From NCBI RefSeq assembly GCF_012972705.2, contig NZ_JABCSC020000001.1, forward strand, positions 1,426,001 through 1,490,000: a stretch of DNA of 64,000 nucleotides. Direction: 5' to 3'. The stretch comes from Uliginosibacterium aquaticum (GTDB lineage Bacteria; Pseudomonadota; Gammaproteobacteria; Burkholderiales; Rhodocyclaceae). The notes under the pieces were generated by a model. That model was not told the DNA's origin, did no database searches, and worked only from the letters and a program-made list of their open reading frames with translations. Below, piece after piece: positions 43,402 to 52,800 of this stretch (positions within the stretch are counted from its first letter, which is position 1; every line of letters begins with the position of its first letter). The translations under genes were made by a program, and so were the position numbers.

Positions 43402-44235
43402 ATGAACGCCCGTCCTCATTTCCTGCCCCTGCGCAGCTTAGTGCTCGCTGCGCTAGCCCTGCCGCTGCTTGCCGCCTGCGCCAGCGGCCCCACGCCCTCA
43501 CAGCGGCAACGTGCCGACACGGGCCACGCCCTGTTTGAAGACCGCTGCAAGAACGTGGCCGGCATCAAGATCTACAAGACGGTCGCGGAGGTGGAGGGGA
43601 TTGTGCTGCTGAAGGTGAGGCCACGCCCAACGAGTGGCTGGGCTGACCCGATGTGGCCAGGGGCGGCGTTTGCGCTGGAGCGATGGGCAGATGAGTACAT
43701 CAGCTCATTTCTTTTGTACGAAAACGCAGCAGGCAATGGTGACGGCACTCCCGGCTCGATTACGCCCAGTGACCGTGGCTATGTGAGCTCACGACCATCT
43801 GCGTATCCCGGCTACCGCTACGTGGATGTGGTGGAGGAAGGTACGGGGGTGAAGTGGAGGTATTCGGGTTACTACGACCGGCCGTGGGAACGTGATCCGG
43901 ACCGTTACTCATCGAAGAACCCATATTCATTCTGGAAACTGAAGCGTGAGCCGGCGCCGGCGGAAGGGCCGCGCTATGGGGTGACGTATGAGGATCACGT
44001 GATTCCCGAAGAGCGGGCCCTAGGACTGGCGAGCAGCACGGTGAAGGTGCTGGACCTCAAGACCAATGAAGTGCTGGGCGAATTTACGCGTTATGCCTGG
44101 ACGCCGGCCAAACCGAACTCAGCTGACCCGTCGCCCTGGCTAAGCGCCTACAAGTGCCCGGGGCATGCAGTTGGGGCGGACGCCGCCACACGAAAATTTG
44201 TTGATCAAGTACTCCTGCCTCGCAAGGACAAATAA
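43402..44235 (+). CDS. Orphan lipoprotein of unknown function
   Basis: 277 aa. A lipoprotein signal peptide ends in LPLLAACASG, so the acylated cysteine is near residue 27 and the protein is probably anchored in the outer membrane. The rest is soluble, with two more cysteines (EDRCKNV, AYKCPGH) that could form a disulfide, and aromatic-rich stretches such as SAYPGYRYVDVV and PYSFWKLKREP. I do not recognise the family. Third-position base use is less GC-biased than in addA and addB. The gene is followed at once by a truncated reading frame, which suggests a former two-gene unit. Confidence 0.72.
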   Translation: MNARPHFLPLRSLVLAALALPLLAACASGPTPSQRQRADTGHALFEDRCKNVAGIKIYKTVAEVEGIVLLKVRPRPTSGWADPMWPGAAFALERWADEYISSFLLYENAAGNGDGTPGSITPSDRGYVSSRPSAYPGYRYVDVVEEGTGVKWRYSGYYDRPWERDPDRYSSKNPYSFWKLKREPAPAEGPRYGVTYEDHVIPEERALGLASSTVKVLDLKTNEVLGEFTRYAWTPAKPNSADPSPWLSAYKCPGHAVGADAATRKFVDQVLLPRKDK

Positions 44236-44237
44236 TC

Positions 44238-44336
44238 ATGGCCACTTACGACATCACCACAGCCTACAAATACGTCAATCTGCAGCCGAGCAGGGTGCGC
44301 ACCGCGCACGCGGAATCGGTTCGCTGCTCCTGGTAA
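44238..44336 (+). pseudogene. Truncated start of a gene after the lipoprotein
   Basis: An ATG two bases after the lipoprotein stop opens a frame of 32 codons: MATYDITTAYKYVNLQPS, then residues that come from the REP-like sequence and a TAA. The first 18 codons look like a genuine gene start, and the rest of the gene seems to have been lost where the repeat begins. Alternatively it is a short chance frame. Confidence 0.45.
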
Positions 44337-44358
44337 TGGTGCGCGTTGCGCTCCCTAC
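44291..44358. repeat. REP-like sequence before addA
   Basis: Starts AGGGTGCGCACCGCGCACGC and ends GGTGCGCGTTGCGCTCCCTAC, with pairing GGTGCGCA/TGCGC-type arms. It ends 11 bases before the addA ATG and covers the break in the truncated frame. Confidence 0.6.
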
Positions 44359-44369
44359 CCAAATCCTGA

Positions 44370-47300
44370 ATGAACATGACCCCCGAACACCGTCAAACCC
44401 AACGCTTCCTCGCCCTCGATCCCGCTCGCAGCGTGGTGGTCGAGGCCTGTGCCGGCAGCGGCAAGACCTGGCTGCTCTCTGGCCGTCTGCTGCGCCTGCT
44501 ACTGGCCGGCGTCAAACCCGGCGAGATCCTCGCCATCACCTACACGCGCAAGGCGGCGCGCGAGATCGAGGCGCGCCTGCGCGGCCTGCTCGCCGAGCTG
44601 GCGCGGGCCGATGACGACGCTGCGCTGAAAATCCTGAGCGAGCGTGGCCTGTCGGCGGCGGCGGCCACGGCGGCGCTGCCGCGTGCGCGCGGGCTGTTCG
44701 AGGCGGTGCTGGCGGCCGAGCCGCCGATCACGATCACTACCTTCCACGGCTGGTTTGCGCGCCTCTTGGGCGGTGCGCCACTGCAGAGCGGGGTGGCCGG
44801 GTGCACGCTGGATGAGGCCGCTGGCAGCCTGCTCGACGAGGCCTGGGCGCAGCTCGCGGCCGATTGCGCGCGCGCGCCGGATGGGCCGGTGGCGTACGCG
44901 CTGCTGTGGCTGTATGCCGAGGTGGGCCGCGCGATGAGCGAGAAGCTGCTGCGCGCCTTCGTGGATCGGCGCGCCGAGTGGCGCGTGTGGCTGGAGGCGC
45001 AGGGCGGTGTGGATGCGGCGCTGGCCGCGCTCGATGCGGCTTTCGGCGCGGGTGGCGATCCGTTCGCCGATTGCTTCACGCCGGCGCGGCTGGCGGAGCT
45101 GGAAGACTTCGCGCGCCTGCTCGGGCTGAACACGGCCGGCGATCAGGCGCTGGGCAATGCGCTGGCACAGGCAGTGGTGGATCTGCGTGAAGCCTTCGAC
45201 AAGGATGTAGGGCCGGCTTCAGCCGGCGATGTGCGGCTGAAGCCGCACCTACAGGATGATGCGGGCCCCGCATTCACGGCAATCCGCGCTGCCTTCCTCA
45301 CCGCCACCGGCAGCGCACGCGCGCGCAAACCCAGCGCGGCACAGGCCAAGCGCCTCGGCGCCGGGGAAGATACTTTCCTGACCCTGCACGAGGCCTGGAG
45401 CGCGCGCCTGATCGCGGCCATCGAGGCGCAGCAGGATCAACGTAACGCCGCGTTCAACCGGCAGGCGCTGGTGGTGGGCGAAGCCCTGCTGGCGAAGCTG
45501 GAGGAACTCAAGCGCTCACGCCGCGTGATGGATTTCGGCGATCTGGAAGCCGAGATCGATCGCTTACTGCACGCCGAGGGCACTGCGGCTTGGCTGCAGG
45601 CGCGGCTGGATGCGCGCTACCGCCACATCCTGCTCGACGAGTTTCAGGACACCAACCCGTTGCAGTGGCGCATCCTGCGCGCCTGGCTGGACGGCTATGC
45701 AGGAACGGGCGTGGCCAAGCCCGGCGTGTTTCTGGTGGGCGACCCGAAGCAGTCGATCTACCGCTTCCGCCGCGCGGAGCCGAAGCTCTTTGCGGCGGCG
45801 GGGGAATACTTCCAGCGCGAGTTCGGCGCGGAATACGTGAACAACGCCCACACCTTCCGCAATGCGGCTGGCGTCGTCGCGCTGGTGAATGCGGCCTTCG
45901 ACGGCGTGCCGGGCTTCTCGGCGCAGACCACCGAGCAGGCGACGCTGCCGGCGCGCGTCGAATTGCTGCCGCTGATTCCAGTGCTGGAGGCGGCGGAAGA
46001 AGAAGCCGGCGAGGGCTGGCGCCTGCCGCTGGAGGCGCCGCGCGTGGAGGCGGAAGACTTGCGCCGCGCCGAGGAGGCCGCGCTCATCGCCTGCCGCATC
46101 AATGAAATGGTGGGCTGCTGGCAGATCGGAGAGGGCGACAAGGCGCGCCCCGCTCGCTATGCCGACGTGCTGATCCTGACGCGCGCCAAGACGCGGCTTG
46201 CCACTTACGAGGCGGCGCTGCGCGAGGCAGGAATTCCCTTCGTGAGCCCGGGGCAGGGCGGGCTTCTGGCCACACTCGAAGCGCAGGATCTGCTCGCCGT
46301 GCTGCGTTTTCTGGCTGACCCGGCGGACAATCTGCGCCTCGCGCACAGCCTGCGCACGCCGGCCTTCGGCTTCACGGACGAAGACCTGCTGGCCCTCTCG
46401 GCCGAGCGTGGGCCGTGGTGGCCGGTGTTGCGGCGGCTGGGGAAGGAAGATACCGATGCAACCGAATCCCGTCATTCCCGCCCTTCGACAAGCTCAGGAC
46501 AGGCCGGGCTTTGCCCGAGCGGGAATCCAGAGACGTTGAATGACACAGAGAGGCAGTCACTGGGTCCCCGCCTTCGCGGGGACGACGGTGGTGTGCGGGG
46601 TGAGACGCCTTTCCAGCGCGCTGTCCGCTTGCTCTCCGGTTGGCTGGAAGCTTCGGCCCACCTGCCGGCGCATGACCTGATCGACCGCATCTTCCACGAG
46701 GCGGACTGGTTCGCGCGCACCCGCGCCGCCCTGCCGGCCGCGCTGTGGCCCGGCGTGCATGCCAATCTTGAAGCGCTGCTGGAACTGGCCTTGAACGTGG
46801 ATGCCGGGCGCTACCCGAGCCTGACGCGCTTTGTCGATGAGCTGGCGCGCCTGTCGGCGGCTGATGAGGAGGCGCCGGATGAAGGCCTCGTGGCCTCGGC
46901 GGGAGAAGGCCTGGGCCGCGTGCGCATCATGACCATCCACGGCTCCAAAGGCCTGGAAGCGCCGATTGTGTGGCTGATCGACGCCAACGCCACGCCGCGC
47001 AACGCCGAAGGCTATGGCGTGGTGATGGACTGGCCGGCGGAGGCAGATCTGCCGCAGCACTTTTCCTTGCTTGGCCGCGTCAGCGAAGTCGGCCCGGCGC
47101 GCCGCGCCTTTCTGGAGGCCGAGAAGCTGGCGGCCGAGCGCGAGGAGCTGAACCTGCTCTACGTGGCGATCACCCGCGCCGAGCAGGTGCTGATCGTTTC
47201 CGGCATCGCGCAGGCGCGCAAATCCAGCGTGCCGACGGCCTACAGCCGCATCAGCGAAGCGATGCTGAAGATGGGCGCGGAGCTGGGCACAAAGGGTGAA

Positions 47301-47843
47301 TTGCCCGCCGTGCAGCGTCCGGCAGATTTCTTCGGGCAGACCGAGCGGGGCGATGCGGCGGCTGTGCAGCAGCCGGCGGTGCCGAAAGTGGGCGAACAGC
47401 GGAGCCGTGCGCCGCAGACAGTTCTGGATGCGAATGCACAGGGCATGGCTTTTGGCAGCGCACTGCATGCCTGGCTGGAGGCGTACTGCGCGGGCTGGCC
47501 GCTGCCGAAGGCGGAGGCGGCGGTGGAGCAGGCTGCGCGCAAGTTGCTGGGCCGCCCGACGCTGACGCGCTTCTTCGATCCCGCGCAATACCGGCGCGCT
47601 GGTAACGAGACGAGTTTTGTCGGGCATGACGGCAAGCCCGGCCGCATCGACCGCTGGGTGGAATGCGAGGATGCGATCTGGGTGCTCGACTACAAGAGCG
47701 GCCATGCGCCAGCGGATGCGCTGCTGGCGGATTACCGGCTGCAGATTGCAGGCTATCGCGCGCTGCTGACGTCGGTTTTTGTGGGCAAACCAGTGAAGGC
47801 CTTGCTGGTCTTCACTGAGGGCGGGGAAGTGGTGGTGGACTGA
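44370..47843 (+). CDS. addA: AddA-like UvrD-family helicase-nuclease
   Basis: 1157 aa helicase and nuclease subunit of an AddAB/RecBCD-type recombination-repair complex. Walker A is EACAGSGKTWLL, motif Ia ITYTRKAAREIEARL, Walker B LLDEFQDTNPLQW, motif III GDPKQSIYRFRRAEP, motif V TIHGSKGLEAP and motif VI YVAITRAEQVL. A RecB-type nuclease domain ends the protein (GRIDRWV, WVLDYKSGH, RLQIAGYRALL). Two stretches are repeat-derived: residues about 280-295 and about 701-740. The frame stays open through both. The start could also be ATG 44376. Confidence 0.9.
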   Translation: MNMTPEHRQTQRFLALDPARSVVVEACAGSGKTWLLSGRLLRLLLAGVKPGEILAITYTRKAAREIEARLRGLLAELARADDDAALKILSERGLSAAAATAALPRARGLFEAVLAAEPPITITTFHGWFARLLGGAPLQSGVAGCTLDEAAGSLLDEAWAQLAADCARAPDGPVAYALLWLYAEVGRAMSEKLLRAFVDRRAEWRVWLEAQGGVDAALAALDAAFGAGGDPFADCFTPARLAELEDFARLLGLNTAGDQALGNALAQAVVDLREAFDKDVGPASAGDVRLKPHLQDDAGPAFTAIRAAFLTATGSARARKPSAAQAKRLGAGEDTFLTLHEAWSARLIAAIEAQQDQRNAAFNRQALVVGEALLAKLEELKRSRRVMDFGDLEAEIDRLLHAEGTAAWLQARLDARYRHILLDEFQDTNPLQWRILRAWLDGYAGTGVAKPGVFLVGDPKQSIYRFRRAEPKLFAAAGEYFQREFGAEYVNNAHTFRNAAGVVALVNAAFDGVPGFSAQTTEQATLPARVELLPLIPVLEAAEEEAGEGWRLPLEAPRVEAEDLRRAEEAALIACRINEMVGCWQIGEGDKARPARYADVLILTRAKTRLATYEAALREAGIPFVSPGQGGLLATLEAQDLLAVLRFLADPADNLRLAHSLRTPAFGFTDEDLLALSAERGPWWPVLRRLGKEDTDATESRHSRPSTSSGQAGLCPSGNPETLNDTERQSLGPRLRGDDGGVRGETPFQRAVRLLSGWLEASAHLPAHDLIDRIFHEADWFARTRAALPAALWPGVHANLEALLELALNVDAGRYPSLTRFVDELARLSAADEEAPDEGLVASAGEGLGRVRIMTIHGSKGLEAPIVWLIDANATPRNAEGYGVVMDWPAEADLPQHFSLLGRVSEVGPARRAFLEAEKLAAEREELNLLYVAITRAEQVLIVSGIAQARKSSVPTAYSRISEAMLKMGAELGTKGELPAVQRPADFFGQTERGDAAAVQQPAVPKVGEQRSRAPQTVLDANAQGMAFGSALHAWLEAYCAGWPLPKAEAAVEQAARKLLGRPTLTRFFDPAQYRRAGNETSFVGHDGKPGRIDRWVECEDAIWVLDYKSGHAPADALLADYRLQIAGYRALLTSVFVGKPVKALLVFTEGGEVVVD
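45207..45252. repeat. REP element in frame inside addA
   Basis: GTAGG, a hairpin GCCGGC-TTCA-GCCGGC, GAT, a second hairpin GTGCGGC-TGAA-GCCGCAC and CCTAC form a complete two-hairpin REP unit of 46 bp. It encodes addA residues about 280-295 (VGPASAGDVRLKPHLQ). Both halves recur exactly at 61658-61678 and 61693-61712. Confidence 0.88.
46470..46588. repeat. Second repeat element in frame inside addA
   Basis: CGTCATTCCCGCC ... GCGGGAATCC, with CCCTTCGACAAGCTCAGGAC in its arms, followed by a separate hairpin CCCCGC-CTTC-GCGGGG and GACGACGG. Such sequences are common dispersed intergenic repeats in proteobacteria. Here they encode addA residues about 701-740, including the telltale RPSTSSGQA. Confidence 0.8.
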
Positions 47844-47888
47844 GGGCTGGACTGGCTGCCTTTGTAGCTCTCTCCTGGCCCGGTGGTC

Positions 47889-48578
47889 TTACATGCCCAG
47901 ATCATCCAGCAGCTTGTCGTGCCGGCCTTCTCCGCTGGGGCGAGTTTCCACTTCTGTTTGTGCATCGGACTGGGTGCGGGAGAGCAGCTCATCCGGATCC
48001 TGGGCGGCCTGAGGCTCGAAGTCGTAGAGCTGGATGAACTCGGTCCGGTCGATCGCCATTTCCAGATAGAAGATGTTATTGCGGCCGGTGTGGAAGGTTA
48101 CCCGGCGGGCTTCCGGCGTATCGATATTGGTATCCACGCTCAGCATCACCTGCTTGTTGATGACCAGCATCTTGGGCTGGCTCTGGGTGATGTGCGTCTG
48201 CAGTTCGTTCGCCATGGTGGCCACGAACTCGCCCACGATCTGGTTCATCAACTCACCCATGACGTTGCTGACGTCGTCCGAAGTGTGGGCAGTGGCGAGA
48301 TCGGCCTTGCTCATGCCCATGTTGAGCATGTATTGCTCATACAACTCCATGGCGGCCGGGGCCGAGAAGTTCAGCACCACCAGCCCGGAGAAGCCCCCGT
48401 CAAACAGTACGAAGCAGCCGATGTCCGGCTTCAGGCAGGTTTTGGTGATCCGCTGCACCATGCCGGAGTAGCGGATCTGGCTGTGGCTGGCCGCCTTGAG
48501 TACTCCGCTGACGGCGTTGCACAGGCGGATCAGGACATCTTCGGTGCCGAAAACGGCAAGTGCTTTCTTCTCGGTCAT
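47889..48578 (-). CDS. DUF3334-like protein (CheX/CheC-like fold suspected)
   Basis: 229 aa cytoplasmic protein. KTCLKPDIGCFVLFDGGFSG, HTSDDVSNVMGELMNQIVGE and ARRVTFHTGRNNIFYLEMAID match my memory of the DUF3334 family. The DDVSNVMGELMNQIVGEF segment resembles the E-x2-N helix of the CheX/CheC/FliY phosphatase fold. The C-terminal 40 residues are polar and probably disordered. The start is ATG 48578; a longer frame to 49187 runs into the antiporter gene on the same strand and is excluded. It has no obvious Shine-Dalgarno. Function unknown; a role in signalling is an inference. Confidence 0.7.
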   Translation of the reverse strand: MTEKKALAVFGTEDVLIRLCNAVSGVLKAASHSQIRYSGMVQRITKTCLKPDIGCFVLFDGGFSGLVVLNFSAPAAMELYEQYMLNMGMSKADLATAHTSDDVSNVMGELMNQIVGEFVATMANELQTHITQSQPKMLVINKQVMLSVDTNIDTPEARRVTFHTGRNNIFYLEMAIDRTEFIQLYDFEPQAAQDPDELLSRTQSDAQTEVETRPSGEGRHDKLLDDLGM

Positions 48579-48718
48579 GGCGTAGCCAGTCTTGTCATAC
48601 GGTGAGAGTACCGCTTGTCCAGCATAGTTGCGGCAGGCTTGGCATGACAGTCGGGAATGCCCCGGTAAACCCCGGCTGTTCAGCGTCAAGGCAAGGTGGC
48701 GCCTGCCGGGCGTGTGTT

Positions 48719-49816
48719 TTATCGCGGAGGCAGCAGGTAGAGGGCGACCGCGAAGGTGAAATAGACGCCCAGTGTGAGTACCCCGATGAACCAGGCACTG
48801 CGGCCGCTGTTGGAAATCAGCGCTGCAGTGAGGGTGGCAAACAGGATCATCAGCACGGCGCCCGGCCACAACACCAGACTCATCGGAGCCGGGCCGACGA
48901 AGTGGCTGACGATCACCAGTACCGGAGCCACGAACAAGGCGATCTGGGTGGCGCTGCCTAAGGCGATTCCGACACTGAGGTCCAGACGATTCTTGCGCGC
49001 GCCGGAAAATGCCGAAGCCATTTCGGCTGCAGCGCCAACCAGAGCTACCACCACAAAGCCGACAAAAGCGCTGTTCATGCCGAATGACAGGGCCGCTTCC
49101 TGCACTGAGGCGACGAAGATCTCCGAGACCAGTGCGACCAGCACCGTGACGCCGGCCAGCGTACCCAGTGCCAGGGGGAGCGACCATTGTTCGTGCGCTT
49201 CAGCTTGAGCCTCCTCTTCATGGGTGGCAGAGCCGAAGAATTCGCGATGGGTCACCAGTGAGAAATAGAGGCCCAGAGCGTAGATGGCGATCATCAGCAG
49301 GGCCAGTGCGAGGCTCAGGTCCTGCAGCACCGGAGCATCAGCGGCTACGCCATGGGCCACAGCCGTTGGTACCAGCAGGGCTGTGGTGGCAAGAAAAAGC
49401 AGGCCCGCCTGCAGGCGGGCACTGGCGGCATTGAAATTCTGGGTGTGGTGCTTGAGACCGCCAAGCAGGAAGGATGCGCCCAGCATGAACAGGATGTTGG
49501 TAACGATAGCGCCTGCGATGGAGGCTTTGACCAGCATGTATTCACCGGCACTCAGGGCGGCGAAGGCAATCACCAGTTCGGTGAGATTGCCCAGAGTTGC
49601 GTTGAGCAGGCCACCGATGGTGTCACCGGTACGCTCGGCGACCGATTCGGTGGCTGTGCTGAGCAGGCCTGCTAACGGAATGATGGCCAGCACCGAGAGG
49701 ACGAAGAGCAGCGTGCCGCTTGCCGCACGGAGGTGTTCTGTGAGGAACAGAATGGGCACGAAGACCAGTAGCCACAGGAGTGGGGTGCTGCGGATGGTTT
49801 TCAGGAGTGGGCGCAT
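48719..49816 (-). CDS. Ca2+/H+ antiporter (CAX family)
   Basis: 365 aa inner-membrane protein with about eleven transmembrane helices arranged as two inverted repeats. The signature segments are GLLNATLGNLTELVIAFAAL in the first half and VALVGAAAEMASAFSGA in the second. A loop with an acidic cluster (HEEEAQAEAHEQ) joins them. It probably exports Ca2+ in exchange for protons. GAGGA precedes the ATG at 49816. It lies between mfd and the DUF3334-like gene on the same strand. Confidence 0.88.
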   Translation of the reverse strand: MRPLLKTIRSTPLLWLLVFVPILFLTEHLRAASGTLLFVLSVLAIIPLAGLLSTATESVAERTGDTIGGLLNATLGNLTELVIAFAALSAGEYMLVKASIAGAIVTNILFMLGASFLLGGLKHHTQNFNAASARLQAGLLFLATTALLVPTAVAHGVAADAPVLQDLSLALALLMIAIYALGLYFSLVTHREFFGSATHEEEAQAEAHEQWSLPLALGTLAGVTVLVALVSEIFVASVQEAALSFGMNSAFVGFVVVALVGAAAEMASAFSGARKNRLDLSVGIALGSATQIALFVAPVLVIVSHFVGPAPMSLVLWPGAVLMILFATLTAALISNSGRSAWFIGVLTLGVYFTFAVALYLLPPR

Positions 49817-49893
49817 GCTGGCTTTTCCTCACGGTTCAAGGGTATGCGGCTAGTCTGTTGCCGCATCCCCTGCGATTGCCAGCGAGCAGCCCT

Positions 49894-52800
49894 TCAGGCT
49901 GCCAGTTGCTTCAAGGTATTTCGTACTTTGTTGACGCGTTCGGCAAAACTCTCGGCGGTGATGCTGATGGTGAGCTTGTCCTGCCCGGCGAGTTTCCAGT
50001 TCCGGTTGTTCTGGATCAGCTTGATGATCTTGATCGGCTCGATCGGCGGGTTGGGCTCAAAGTGCAGATGGATACGGCCTTCAGAGGCATCGATCTTGAT
50101 GATGCCCAGGGGCTTTGCGGCGATGCGCAGGCGGTGGGTTTCGAGCAGGGCCTGACCTTGCGCGGGCAGCTCGCCGAAGCGGTCAATGAGCTCTTCCTGG
50201 ATGGCTTGCAGTTCGTCCACGTCCTCGCAGTTGGCCATGCGCTTGTAAAGCGTGAGGCGTTCTTGCACATCCGGGCAATAGGCGTTGGGCAGCAGCGCCG
50301 GGGCATGCAGATTGATTTCGGAAGTCACGTCCAGCGGCTGGGCCAGATCGACTTCCTTGCCGTTTTGCAGCGCCTTCACCGCGCGGTTGAGCATCTGCGA
50401 ATACATCGCGAAGCCGACCTGCTGGATCTCGCCGGACTGGTTGTCGCCCAGCACCTCGCCGGCGCCGCGGATTTCCAGGTCGTGCATGGCGAGGAAGAAG
50501 CCGGAGCCCAAGTCTTCCATCATGGTGATGGCTTCCAGGCGCTTCTGGGCGTTGGCGCTGGGCTTGGCGTTGGCATCGGTCAGGAGATAGGCATAGGCCT
50601 GGTGGTGCGAGCGCCCGACGCGGCCGCGCAGCTGGTGCAGCTGCGCGAGGCCGAAGCGGTCCGCGCGGTTGATGACGATGGTGTTGGCGGTGGGAATGTT
50701 GATGCCGGTTTCGATGATGGTGGTGCACAGCAACAGGTTGGCGCGCTGGGCGGTGAAGTCCTTCATCACGCGTTCCAGCTCGCGCTCGTTCATCTGGCCG
50801 TGGCCGACCACGATGCGCGCCTCGGGCAGCAGCTCGGTGAGCGTGTGGCGCATGTTCTCGATGGTGTCGACTTCGTTGTGCAGGAAGTACACCTGCCCGC
50901 CGCGCTTGAACTCGCGCAGCACGGCCTCGCGCACGATGCCCTTGCTCCAGCCCTGCACGAAGGTCTTGATGGCGAGGCGCTTCTGCGGCGCGGTAGCGAT
51001 CACCGAGAACTCGCGCAGGCCTTCCATCGCCATGCCCAGGGTGCGCGGGATCGGCGTGGCGGTGAGGGTGAGGATGTCGACCTCGCTGCGCAGGTTCTTC
51101 AGGGCCTCTTTCTGGCGTACGCCGAAACGGTGCTCTTCGTCGATGATCACGAGGCCCAGGCGTTTGAATTCAACGTCTTTCTGCAGCAGGCGATGGGTGC
51201 CGATCAGGATATCTACCTTGCCCTGCGCCAGCATCTCGATGGCTTCGGCTTGCTCCTTGGCGGTCTTGAAGCGCGAAATCTCGGCGACTTTGATCGGCCA
51301 GTCGGCGAAGCGGTCGGCGAAGGTCTGGTAGTGCTGTTCGGCCAGCAGCGTAGTGGGGCAGAGCACGGCGACCTGCTTGCCGTCGGCCACCGCGATGAAG
51401 GCGGCGCGCAAGGCAACTTCGGTCTTGCCGAAGCCCACGTCGCCACACACCAGCCTGTCCATCGGGCGGCCCGAGCGCATGTCGTCCACCACGGCGTTGA
51501 TGGCGTTGAGTTGATCCGGCGTTTCCTCAAAGCCGAAGCCCTCGGCGAAAGCTTCCAGGTCGTGCTGCTTGAAATCGAACTTGTGACCTGGGCGCGCGGC
51601 GCGCTTGGCATAGAGCACCAGCAGCTCGGCGGCGGTGTCGCGAACTTGTTGGGCAGCTTTGCGTTTGGCTTTTTCCCACTGCCCTGAGCCGAGCTTGTGC
51701 AGCGCGATGTTCTCGGGGTCGGCTCCAGCGTAGCGGGTGATCACATGCAGCTGGGACACCGGCACGTAGAGCTTGGTGTCCTCCGCGTATTCCAGATGCA
51801 GGAATTCGGTGTCGCCTTCGCCCATGTCCATGTGAACAAGGCCCAGATAGCGGCCGATGCCGTGACTCTGGTGCACCACCGGGTCGCCGATCTTGAGTTC
51901 CGACAGATCCTTGAGCCAGCCTTCCACCGTGCTCTTGCGGGCATCCCGGCCGCGTCCGCGCGGGCGGGCCTGGGCCGCGTAGAGCTCGTTTTCGGTGAGG
52001 ATCGCGATGTTGGCGCCGGGCAGCACGAAGCCCGCCGAGAGCGGTCCACTGGCCAGCCCGAGGCGGGCGTCGGTGGCGAGGAAGCCGGCCAGATCGGCAC
52101 TGGCGGCGGGTTTCAGATCGTATTCGTGAAAATACTCGGTGATGGTCTGGGCACGGCCGGCTGACTCGGCCAGCACCAACACCCGCCACGGGAAGTTGGC
52201 GAGGTAGTGCTTGAGTTTGTGCAGCGGGTCGCTGGCTTTGCGCTCTACGCCAAGATCCGGCAGCGCCGAGCTGAGCGCGTGGCCCTCATTCTTCTCGCCC
52301 ATGGCGACGCGTGGCAGCGCTTTGGCGGCAAGCCAGAAAGCCTCTGCCGGCAGGAAGAGTTGCTCGGGGGGCAGCAGGGGCCGCGCGCGGTCACCGGCCA
52401 TCAGGCGGTAGCGGCTGTTGGCCTCGACCCAGAAGGCTTCGATGGCGGCAGGCACATCTTGATGGGTGACCAGCAGCACATTCTTCGGCAGATAGTCGAA
52501 AAGGCTGGCGGTGGCATCGAAGAACAATGGCAGGTAGTACTCGATGCCGGCGGAGGCGACGCCGTTGGAGACATCCTTGTAGATCGGGCTCTTGGTCGGA
52601 TCACCCTCAAAGGCTTCACGGAAGGCGGCACGGAAATGACTGCGCCCCTTGTCGTCCATCGGGAATTCGCGCGCCGGCAGGAGGCGGATTTCCGGCACCG
52701 GGTAGACGGTGCGCTGGGTGTCCGGATCGAAGGTGCGGATGGTGTCGATCTCGTCATCGAAAAGATCGATCCGGTAAGGCAGCTTCACACCCATCGGAAA

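Noticed and set aside
47844-47888. Terminator between addA and the DUF3334-like gene
   Set aside because: No convincing stem with a T-run could be found in the 45-bp convergent gap.
49780-51687. 635-codon plus-strand frame opposite mfd
   Set aside because: Mfd motifs are complete on the other strand; the plus frame reads as Gln/His/Asp-rich shadow sequence.
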